DNA of 64,000 nt, from assembly GCF_003416895.1 (NCBI RefSeq), contig NZ_QVIO01000003.1, forward strand, positions 620,001-684,000, given 5' to 3'. The notes below the pieces were generated by a model. That model saw only the letters and a program-made list of their open reading frames with translations. It was not told the origin of the DNA and searched no databases. This document shows, piece by piece, positions 47,323-54,348 of this stretch. The position numbers and the translations under genes are program-made. This DNA is from Duganella sp. BJB476. Lineage in GTDB: Bacteria; Pseudomonadota; Gammaproteobacteria; Burkholderiales; Burkholderiaceae_D. How positions within the stretch are numbered: position 1 is the first letter of the stretch; each line of letters starts with the position of its first letter.

Positions 47323-48523
47323 TTGTATTCCCATCCATGCGTAACTTCCAGAAACTGTGGATTGAACTTCCAGAAGATGGTTCCACCGTAAGCTGCTGTC
47401 GAATCGTACTGATGTATGCACGCCCATTCGGATCGATCACGCGATGCGCCAACTGATGCTCGATCAGGTCCACGCGTTCGTTCAACACTTCGTCTAGGAT
47501 CGTCCGCGCCGTCGCCCGGAAACCATGTGCCGTCATGACGTCTTTCGCGTACCCCATGCCGCGCAGCGCCGCATTGATGGTGTTCTCGCTCATGCACGCA
47601 TCCTCGGTACGCAGACTGGGGAAAACATATTTCCCATGCCCCGTCACGCGATAAAGTTCGCGCAGAATTTCCACGGCTTGTGTGGGGAGCGGCACCATGT
47701 GCTCCATCTTCATTTTCATTTTCGCCGCCGGGATGCGCCACTCCGCCGCATCCAGATCGAATTCCCGCCATTCTGCGGCGCGTAATTCGCCCGGACGTAC
47801 AAACAGCAACGGTGTTAGTTTTAACGCCGCCACGGCCACCACATGACCGTTATAGGCGGATATCGAGCGTAACAACACCGCCAGTTCCTTCGGCTCCGTG
47901 ATCGCCGCGAAATTCGTCCGCGGTATGGCAACCAGTGCGCCCTTCAGGTCCGGTGTCACGTCGCGCTCCAACCAGCCTATCGCCACACCAAAGCGCAGAA
48001 TCTGGCCGCACACTTGTTTGATGCGGTGAGCCGAGTCAATCGCACCACGCGCTTCGACGCGCTGTATAACGCCAAGTATGTCGCGGGCCTTGATGGTCGA
48101 TACCGGCAAGTTGCCAATGAAGGGGAATAGATCGTGTTCCAGCCAGGCCAGCACCTTGTCCTGAGTGTTCGGGCTGCGGCTGGCCTCCATCTTCGTGAGC
48201 CACTGACGCGCCAGTGCCTCAAAGGTGTTGTGCTCAGGCTCCAGCAGATCCGCGCGCGCATCGACCTTGTGCTGCTTCGGATCGACACCGGCGCGCAGCT
48301 GCTTGCGTGCATCCGCGCACAGCTCACGTGCTTCAGCCAACGATACCTCAGGATAGATGCCAAGAGCCAAAGTCTTGTGCTTGCCATCGAACCGGTAATT
48401 CATACGCCAGTACTTATTTGACTCTTTGACAAGCAGGTACAACGATCGGCCGTCGCTATATTTGTCGCCGCTGGGTTTGCCGGAATGCTTGAGTTTCCGT
48501 ACGAAAAGGTCGGTAAGGGCCAT
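47237..48523 (-). pseudogene. Truncated P4-type tyrosine integrase (remnant of an older element)
   Basis: The frame starts at 48523 (MALTDLFVRKLKHSGKPSGD) and encodes a DUF4102-type arm domain, core-binding domain and catalytic domain with Arg (LLFVRPGELR), His-x-x-Arg (HGFRATART) and the nucleophile Tyr (GRAY). It is highly similar to the integrase at 57380-58603 over its whole length until GRAY. There homology stops, and the usual NRT...MMQRWADYLD tail is replaced by an unrelated 40-50 residue sequence (ISTIRQQLTVEPS...). The C-terminal loss suggests it is inactive. It lies just inside the left attachment repeat. Confidence 0.85.
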
Positions 48524-48552
48524 GACTGCCTCCCGGAGTGATCTGGCGCCAA

Positions 48553-48603
48553 TTGAGGGACCAAACTTCCAAGTGAGGGACCTGGCGCTTTTTTGTCCCT
48601 CAC
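48553..48603. repeat. GAGGGAC repeats at 20-bp spacing beside integrase 1
   Basis: GAGGGAC occurs at 48555-48561 and 48575-48581, and its inverse GTCCCTC at 48595-48601. The starts are exactly 20 bp apart, two helical turns. They lie between the integrase 1 start and the attachment repeat, where arm-type integrase or excisionase sites are expected. They differ from the GTTGGTA repeats of the intact element. Confidence 0.55.
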
Positions 48604-48642
48604 CCGTCGTGGATTTCATGGTACTCCGACGGATTTGAAGAG

Positions 48643-48737
48643 ACAACAAAAAACCCGCTTCTCCTATGAGGAGAGCGGGTTTTTAGACTTCTTGGTATTT
48701 CTTACTGCTGAGTTCTGGTGCGCTTGCCGGAATCGAA
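48643..48737. repeat. Left attachment repeat (attL-like)
   Basis: This is a near-identical copy of 58707-58802: the tRNA terminator hairpin region, CTTGGTATTTCTTACTGCTG and the last bases of the tRNA acceptor and T arm (GCTTGCCGGAATCGAA). One base is missing in the acceptor copy, and similarity stops inside the T arm, so it is not a tRNA gene. The hairpin differs in sequence from the right copy but stays foldable (AACCCGCT...AGCGGGTT). Confidence 0.85.
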
Positions 48738-49064
48738 TTAGCTATGAGATGTTGGTACAAATTCGGCAAAAAGTACCAACACAGGTACCAACAAAACTGA
48801 ATGGTTCCTGAGTTCGGTTCCGTTTCATTCCCTCCAGGAAAAATTACATCTCGACTGTACTGTAATTTTGCGAATTCAATTATCTCATATTCACGCCTGT
48901 TAACAGCAACATTGAAGGATTCCAACATTTTCAAAAACACAAGCACTTAAAATTCCATAACCCCGCCATCTATTGAAATTAATCATAAACCAGACTGAAA
49001 CATATCTTCGAATAAGGTAATCGACCCAGCCAAAAAATTTAGATGCCTACACAATACAAATTGG
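48738..49064. other. Left end of the element, non-coding, with GTTGGTA/TACCAAC sites
   Basis: These 327 bp carry no convincing gene. Just inside the attachment repeat are GTTGGTA at 48751-48757 and TACCAAC at 48774-48780 and 48786-48792, matching four such sites at the element's right end. They are likely integrase arm sites. The rest is AT-rich. Confidence 0.55.
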
Positions 49065-49529
49065 CTATAAATTAAGCATAGTGTCAATTTCAAAAATTAC
49101 TCGCTTTACCTGCTTATAGTAGCGCGAAACTCTTTCATAAGTTACATCTGCCGACTGTCCATGGGCAATAGAATGTCTAAGCGCTACAATACTATTAATG
49201 GCATCCTTCGCCTCATCAACTAAAAGTTCGTCAAGTAATTTTTGCCAATTTTTATTCAAGGCAACATAATGCTTGGTGATTTTCTCACAATTTAAGTTTG
49301 TAATTCGATTGGTTTGACTGACGACAAAGTCCGCGATTTGAGGTTGGGAACGCTCCTTAACATATTTTGCTGTGGAGCTTCGCACGTACTGTTCTAAATA
49401 TCCAGAAACTAATACACATAGATATCGTGAAAAATCCGCTCTAAGCTCAATTTCAGTTGAATCAATGTCATTTATGCGCGCAAACGTCGAATCAAGCACA
49501 TCTTGCGGAGAATTATTTTTCTTACTCAT
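49065..49529 (-). CDS. HEPN-domain putative ribonuclease (RiboL-PSP-HEPN-like)
   Basis: The ATG at 49529 lies 2 bp beyond the DUF262 stop; a TTG 6 bp further upstream would overlap it. The 154-residue all-helical protein carries the HEPN RNase signature R-x4-H as RHSIAH (Arg118, His123) in VALRHSIAHGQSADVT, with an upstream ELRADFSRYLCVLVSGYLEQ helix. HEPN proteins are metal-independent RNases common in toxin-antitoxin and abortive-infection systems. Encoded in a tight operon with a DUF262 protein. The family call is from motif and context. Confidence 0.7.
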   Translation of the reverse strand: MSKKNNSPQDVLDSTFARINDIDSTEIELRADFSRYLCVLVSGYLEQYVRSSTAKYVKERSQPQIADFVVSQTNRITNLNCEKITKHYVALNKNWQKLLDELLVDEAKDAINSIVALRHSIAHGQSADVTYERVSRYYKQVKRVIFEIDTMLNL

Positions 49530-49531
49530 AT

Positions 49532-50626
49532 TCAAGCAAGGAATGCCTCCGCCGCCAATTTCATTCTAACTGACACTTGATCTTCACGCGCGGTAGCTTT
49601 CCCAACTGCCGCCAAATAAGACGAATTCTTTACTAGATTTTCATATATTTCTTTTAATTGGCCAGGCAAAAAATCACGTCCTTCAGCCAGTCTCGTTGCA
49701 ACACCTACCATGACAGATTCGAAGACCGCAACATTGAATGCCCGTTGCAAACGAAAAGCCTTTTTTCCTATTTCAGCCACTATAAGATCAATTGCGGAAA
49801 TAAAAGCATGTCTAATTATTTCTTCTGATTGCCGGCTAAGATCAGAATTAAATTGAGCATATTTCGTTAAAAAATCTTTCATCGGACTCTTATATGTTCC
49901 AAGAGAAAACCGCATAGCCAAAAATCGGAGTATCAACTCCTGATCCTTTAGCGTTTTCGACGGCTTCCCAAATACTGAACGCCACGACGGGGTACTATTT
50001 AAGTCTCGCACCAAATACATGAGAGGTCCGGGCGCTAATGCCACACGAATTTCATGAGGGGAAAGCTGAGTACCGCCGGAATTCAATCTTTCAAAAAGGG
50101 AATATACACTTGCCAAATCCTGCGCGTTTTTAGTTTTTCTAATAACAGTCGCATGGATAATTGCGTCATCCAAAGTTCTTCGATTTTCCTCATCTAGAGT
50201 CTTATACGTTAATCCAACAAACTCCGACTGGACATGCTCCAGTGAAAATTCTTTCTTATTCAGAATTCCGCTATAGAACGCCGCCAGAGTTAATAACCTT
50301 TGCTGTCCATCAAGAACAAGCAATCTCTTATTATTTTGCTGGACCAAAAAAATTCCGGGGACAGGAAACCCCAAAAGCAGCGACTCAACAAATCGATCAC
50401 ATTGTATTTTTGACCAAACAAATTTCCGTTGAAAGGCTTCGACATCAATAGCTAAGTCATGTCCTGGATCAAAAGAAGGAACTACAATATCTTGGTTCCC
50501 CAATCGCTTCACGAGGCCATCTACAGGATAATCGGCACCGTAAAATGTTAAGTCAAATTGATACTCGACACTTTCATCAAGTATTTCGCCATCATCAATG
50601 TTTTCGGAATTTATTAAGGAATCCAT
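49532..50626 (-). CDS. DUF262 (GmrSD N-terminal-like) protein
   Basis: The ATG at 50626 is chosen; a TTG start at 50647 adds 7 residues. The 364-residue protein has the DUF262 core: FQRKFVWSKIQCDRFVESLL, LGFPVPGIFLVQQ and LLVLDGQQRLLTL, whose DGQQR (residues 106-110) is the diagnostic ParB-like NTPase/nuclease motif. The C-terminal half is helical (SLFERLNSGGTQLSPHEIRV). DUF262 is the N-terminal half of the GmrSD type IV restriction enzyme and recurs in defence islands. Here it lacks the GmrD DUF1524 HNH half and is paired instead with a HEPN protein. Confidence 0.85.
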   Translation of the reverse strand: MDSLINSENIDDGEILDESVEYQFDLTFYGADYPVDGLVKRLGNQDIVVPSFDPGHDLAIDVEAFQRKFVWSKIQCDRFVESLLLGFPVPGIFLVQQNNKRLLVLDGQQRLLTLAAFYSGILNKKEFSLEHVQSEFVGLTYKTLDEENRRTLDDAIIHATVIRKTKNAQDLASVYSLFERLNSGGTQLSPHEIRVALAPGPLMYLVRDLNSTPSWRSVFGKPSKTLKDQELILRFLAMRFSLGTYKSPMKDFLTKYAQFNSDLSRQSEEIIRHAFISAIDLIVAEIGKKAFRLQRAFNVAVFESVMVGVATRLAEGRDFLPGQLKEIYENLVKNSSYLAAVGKATAREDQVSVRMKLAAEAFLA

Positions 50627-50696
50627 AATATTTATTTTATTTTCCAATGTGCCAGTTTAAATAATATAGAATTTGGCAATTTATTAAGTTATTATA

Positions 50697-50731
50697 AAAT
50701 CCTCTATCCAAAAAAAGGAATTAGAGGATTT
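50697..50731 (-). terminator. Terminator-like hairpin after the AbiEi-like gene
   Basis: A perfect 10-bp stem (AAATCCTCTA / TAGAGGATTT) has an inner TCC/GGA pair and an A-rich loop. It lies between the AbiEi-like gene and the DUF262 operon, and reads as GGATTTTATAATAA downstream on the minus strand. The run of T is imperfect, so it could instead be an RNA structure of unknown role. Confidence 0.4.
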
Positions 50732-50847
50732 GTCGAATCTTCCTATTACACCAAGGATAACGCCTAAATTCGGCGGCGCAAAGCTAAACATTTGCATGGC
50801 ATAAAAATCTTCACTCCACCCCACTTGGTGCTGCTCAGCTCGCTAAC

Positions 50848-51513
50848 TCAAACTTTGCATTGTGCAATTCGACGCATGACACCGGCAATCCATACCGGCG
50901 CTAAAGGAGCATCAGCCAAGAGCATGGCCTTGTCCTCCGCAGTCAACTTGGCCGTGAGCATCTCGACCACTTGGTCGTCAGTATGGACTTGCTTGAAATG
51001 ACGTAACGCCTGGATAACCAAACCACTAATGCGCCCGGCCGTCGCCATATTGCGGGGAGTTGTGTGCTTCAACAAAATGCTCTGATTTCCAACGTGCACG
51101 GTACGCGACATACCATCAGTCAGAAATGCCAACTTCACTGGAACCTGCTGGGTCAGACCCAACAGATTCGCGGCATAGGCACCAGATGGTTGCAGCCGCA
51201 GGCTACCCTTGCCTGCAATTGCCTTGGCAATATCATCGGCCGATGGCAATAGCAGCCCCAAAACTGCATGTGTGCGCGGAACATCGTAAAGTCCGCGTGC
51301 CACTCGTCTAAGCGCTCCGGCGGCCGTTAACCGCGAAAGCACCTTATCCACGGCCGCACGGCTACCTAAATGAAGAAAATCTACTGGGCTGAAGACTTTC
51401 CCGGCTTCGCTTGAATTCAACACAGAGCGAATTGCCGCATCCACGCTACCGCGAGCAAGCGGATTTTCCGGCACGAGCCGACTGTGCCCAGTAGAAGTTG
51501 ACGGGATGTACAT
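50848..51513 (-). CDS. DUF6088 / AbiEi-like antitoxin, orphan
   Basis: The ATG at 51513 gives 221 residues; a GTG 72 bp upstream is an alternative. Family features are FSPVDFLHLGSRAAVDKVLS (winged helix), LRRVARGLYDVPRTH, LRLQPSGAYAANLLGLTQQV, HTTPRNMATAGRISGLVIQA and LAPVWIAGVMRRIAQ, which match DUF6088/AbiEi antitoxins. These repress and neutralise an AbiEii-type nucleotidyltransferase toxin encoded next door. No such toxin gene is in the element: the flanks are the DUF262 operon and the retron-like locus. Confidence 0.8.
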   Translation of the reverse strand: MYIPSTSTGHSRLVPENPLARGSVDAAIRSVLNSSEAGKVFSPVDFLHLGSRAAVDKVLSRLTAAGALRRVARGLYDVPRTHAVLGLLLPSADDIAKAIAGKGSLRLQPSGAYAANLLGLTQQVPVKLAFLTDGMSRTVHVGNQSILLKHTTPRNMATAGRISGLVIQALRHFKQVHTDDQVVEMLTAKLTAEDKAMLLADAPLAPVWIAGVMRRIAQCKV

Positions 51514-51863
51514 GTCAGGAAATATAGCACGTTTTTCTGACAACTCGACTGGATATTGAAGTTCAATCCCCAGCAAAGTCGGCACTACAACTCAACTTTA
51601 AGCGCCGGTCCTCCGGTTAACAACAATACGTTTCCATGACAAGTACAACCAAAATCGCTCGTAAAATCGGGCCTCAAGTTGCCAAAGAGCACGTATCACA
51701 AAGGCTGCTACCTACAACTAAATCACAACTTGCAATATGCAATTTACAAAATTCCAACAATTTTCCTGGCAACAAAAATTTCCACGTTATAATTTGCAAT
51801 ACCATCATCAAGACAGACCAAGTCTAAATGACAACAAATACCAAAATACTATAGAGATACATT
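51514..51863. other. AT-rich intergenic region upstream of the retron-like locus
   Basis: These 350 bp lie between divergent genes. A good -10-like TATAAT is at 51788-51793, on the plus strand, 70 bp before the small TM gene; a -35 hexamer is not clear. Repeats of TTGCAAT (51729-51745, 51795 region) are present. A 63-codon open frame here has neither ribosome site nor recognisable features, and I do not call it. Confidence 0.4.
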
Positions 51864-52064
51864 ATGGAACAATTAATTGAATGGATTAAAGGCCACATCC
51901 TCGAAATTGCAATTCCAACTTCTCTTGCTATTGGACTTGTCGTAATACGTGTCCGTAGCATTCAGGCAAAAATTCGAGGGAAAAACAACAATAACCAAGT
52001 CGCGGGTCGCGACATAAAGAACTCGACAATACGGGGCAAAAAAAATAAGGTAAACATCAAATAA
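51864..52064 (+). CDS. 66-aa single-TM protein with QxAGxxI motif, retron-associated
   Basis: The 66-residue protein has one TM segment (ILEIAIPTSLAIGLVVI, about residues 12-28) after a short acidic start, then a basic tail (VRSIQAKIRGKNNNN). It ends in a motif at 45-66: QVAGRDIKNSTIRG followed by KKNKVNIK. The same motif recurs in the N-terminus of the next gene product (QLAGESIANVEVKG, NSNNIFIN). This suggests a shared interaction module, with this protein as a membrane anchor. It is the first gene of a three-gene plus-strand set. No family was recognised. Confidence 0.6.
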   Translation: MEQLIEWIKGHILEIAIPTSLAIGLVVIRVRSIQAKIRGKNNNNQVAGRDIKNSTIRGKKNKVNIK

Positions 52065-52131
52065 TTCGTGAAAAAGTATAAAGACAATTTATATTATTAC
52101 AAATAAATTGCTAAACGAATCCAAAAATAAA

Positions 52132-52758
52132 ATGCTCAGCCTCATTCGTTCAATATTCAATAGCAAAAATCGCAAAACTCAGCTTGCCGGCGAATCGATT
52201 GCAAACGTCGAGGTAAAAGGGAATAGCAATAATATATTCATCAACTCTCATGGTCTCGATGACGAATTATCTATGGTTTCCGCAGCGCGGAAATATAAGA
52301 TTCTTCTGTGCATACCATCTTCTGAAAAAAAACGTCATAAGTGGATTGAGTTCTCCCAGAAATTAGCTACGGCGTTGAGAGACAAAGGCTTCGAAATAGT
52401 TGAAGCTGGCCATTTGGTGCCACGGGAGAAAGAAGAGTTTATATATCTAGCAGAACAAAGAGAGCTCATGGACAAGAGCTGTCAAGCCCTGCTAATTCTT
52501 GCATGTGACAATACTACTTTAAGCCAACTCACGCATTTAACAAGTGTGGTATTAGGAAAAAATAGAACAAGAAAAGAAATTGTTGTCGTGCAAGATGAAA
52601 AACTTATTAGCGGAGAGAAATATTTTGAAGAAGGCGCACTAAAGGCAGTTCAAGCCATGGGAAAAGTCATTGAGACGCCGTCCGGCAAAGTACCGTCATT
52701 AGATCTAATAGATGAAATTGTGAGTATTTTCACCACATACCGCCATGTGATGCGTTAG
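52132..52758 (+). CDS. Putative retron effector, Rossmann/deoxyribosyltransferase-like
   Basis: The ATG at 52132 gives 208 residues; a TTG at 52108 is also possible and neither has a strong ribosome site. Residues 17-38 carry the motif shared with the upstream TM protein. The rest alternates beta strands and helices: ARKYKILLCIPSSEKK, LRDKGFEIVEAGHLVPREKE, MDKSCQALLILACDN, RKEIVVVQDEKLI. The layout resembles nucleoside deoxyribosyltransferase-like effectors of type II retrons. However, the segment where the catalytic Glu (ELG-type) would be reads TTLSQLTHL, so activity is uncertain. It is 29 bp upstream of the HTH-RT gene. Confidence 0.5.
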   Translation: MLSLIRSIFNSKNRKTQLAGESIANVEVKGNSNNIFINSHGLDDELSMVSAARKYKILLCIPSSEKKRHKWIEFSQKLATALRDKGFEIVEAGHLVPREKEEFIYLAEQRELMDKSCQALLILACDNTTLSQLTHLTSVVLGKNRTRKEIVVVQDEKLISGEKYFEEGALKAVQAMGKVIETPSGKVPSLDLIDEIVSIFTTYRHVMR

Positions 52759-52787
52759 CATTACCTGAATATTCTTCCCGATAAAAA

Positions 52788-54221
52788 ATGAGCCACACAA
52801 GAATAAATGAATCTATTTTGCTTTGGGCGATTGGGGTGATTCAACCAGGATCACCGGCCGAAGCAATTGAAATTATTGAAAAGGCAACAAAATCAAAGCT
52901 TCCTCCTGGTTCGGCTGAAGGTATCACTCTTCAATGTGAACATTACGTGCAACGAGGTTTGTTGCGGCTAGTTCATAAGAAGAAGAATTGGTACAGCCTA
53001 ACCCATCTTGGGGACGTAAGTATCCCAAAAGTATTGCGACGTCGAAGAGATAGAATCCGATTGTTCTTGCTAAAAAATACGTGGCAATCTAGAATTGCCG
53101 ATGTAGGCGCGCCAGTCATGCAGAAGTCGGTCGATGTTTCGTCGACCATGCAAAACAGTGGTGAGTACGTACAAGAAGTTCCGCGGCCAACGAAAAGTTG
53201 TAACCGCGGCGAGCGCGGTCACGAACGTTTTCGTTGGCCGCGGATCTACGAGCAGATGACTAAAGGATCTGGTTCTGCTAACGGTGCGCCTACCCCTCCC
53301 GTTACACCTAATCCACTCACTTTCTACACCTTCTCTGGAAAGCATCGCGGAGAAATTGAAAACCCCTATCCTATTAATGCGCGTGAACTATCGTTAGCCA
53401 TTGGGATTAGCGCGCGGCTAATTACGTCCATAGCAAAAATACCTGAGAAACATTATCGACGTTTCAAAATACCAAAAGCAAATGGCAGCTTTAGAAATAT
53501 CGCCTCGCCGAAATTGTTCTTGAAGGTTATTCAGTACTGGCTAAAAGACTATCTTTTATTCAGGTTACCAATACATGAAACGTGTTTTTCCTTTATAAAA
53601 AACGTATCCATTGAAGATAACGCAAGTCCGCATACAAAAATGGCATACGTAGGAACCATTGACATCGAGGACTATTTTGGTTCAATTAAGGTAACAGCCG
53701 TTCAATCCGTCCTAAAAAGAGCAGGATTTACAGCATCGGCTTCCAGAATTATATCCAAACTTGTCACTTTAGATGACGCACTTCCTCAAGGTGCCCCAAC
53801 CAGTCCTATTATATCCAACACATTTTTATTTAGATTTGACGAATTTATTTCTAGGTGGTGTAAAACCCATGAGTGTACTTACACCCGATATGCGGATGAT
53901 GTGACAATTAGCGGGATGAATAAGAGTTCAGTATTGCAGTGTATTGATCGAGCCGAAATATTGCTAAACAGGTATGGACTAAAGCTCAATTCTAAAAAAA
54001 CACGCATACAGAGTCAGAGTACTCGCCAAGTAGTTACTGGATTAACAGTTAATGAATTAGCCCAGCCGTCTCGCGAACAACGACGCAAGGTTAGAGCGAT
54101 GCTCCATAACTATCAAATTGGGAAATTAAATGATCCCAAAGAAATCCAACGGCTAAGGGGCTGGATTAGTTATTTTCGATCGTTTGATCATCTTAAAGAA
54201 ATTTTCCAGATGCCTGCGTAG
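52788..54221 (+). CDS. Winged-helix-retron reverse transcriptase, with msr-msd inside the gene
   Basis: The single 477-residue frame has an N-terminal winged-helix-like domain at 1-100 (QRGLLRLVHKKKNWYSLTHL), a low-complexity linker at 106-170, and a retron RT at about 185-477. RT features: FKIPKANGSFRNIASPK, the retron NAxxH motif (NASPH, 278-282), catalytic Asp in TIDIEDYFGSI (Asp292), PQGAPTSPIISN, YADD (368-371) and the retron VTG motif (VVTGLTVN). The linker is encoded by the 191-nt msr-msd. No ATG, GTG or TTG lies between it and the RT domain, so translation starts inside or before the RNA. Confidence 0.85.
   Translation: MSHTRINESILLWAIGVIQPGSPAEAIEIIEKATKSKLPPGSAEGITLQCEHYVQRGLLRLVHKKKNWYSLTHLGDVSIPKVLRRRRDRIRLFLLKNTWQSRIADVGAPVMQKSVDVSSTMQNSGEYVQEVPRPTKSCNRGERGHERFRWPRIYEQMTKGSGSANGAPTPPVTPNPLTFYTFSGKHRGEIENPYPINARELSLAIGISARLITSIAKIPEKHYRRFKIPKANGSFRNIASPKLFLKVIQYWLKDYLLFRLPIHETCFSFIKNVSIEDNASPHTKMAYVGTIDIEDYFGSIKVTAVQSVLKRAGFTASASRIISKLVTLDDALPQGAPTSPIISNTFLFRFDEFISRWCKTHECTYTRYADDVTISGMNKSSVLQCIDRAEILLNRYGLKLNSKKTRIQSQSTRQVVTGLTVNELAQPSREQRRKVRAMLHNYQIGKLNDPKEIQRLRGWISYFRSFDHLKEIFQMPA
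53103..53293 (+). ncRNA. Retron-like msr-msd RNA within the HTH-RT reading frame
   Basis: The a1 repeat (53103-53113, GTAGGCGCGCC) pairs with a2 (53283-53293, GGTGCGCCTAC) over 11 bp with one G-U. After a1 comes AGTCATGC with a candidate branching G at 53115. The msr hairpin is GGTCGA-TGTTTCG-TCGACC (53129-53147), enclosed by TGCA/TGCA; that loop is nearly the one of Ec86 msr. The msd hairpin is 53181-53243, with a perfect 16-bp outer stem and an inner stem ACCGCG-GCGAG-CGCGGT. Sequence before a2 (TTCTGCTAACGG) recalls Ec86. The msd boundary is not exactly placed. Confidence 0.8.
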
Positions 54222-54348
54222 ATTTACCGGACCGCTGTCGTATTGCCAATATTTTGTCTATTCGTGTATTTATTCAGGATATTTTATGTGATTAAAAAAA
54301 TGACTACAGATTCTTAATAGGATATAAGCAAATTAAATGGAATTTATT

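Noticed and set aside
51636-51827. 63-codon plus-strand frame upstream of the small TM gene
   Set aside because: No ribosome site, no hydrophobic or conserved pattern, and it lies in the presumed promoter region.
53083-53099. GGCAA/TTGCC hairpin just upstream of a1 as a first msr stem
   Set aside because: It lies outside the a1/a2-bounded RNA and has only five pairs, so it is not part of the core msr-msd.
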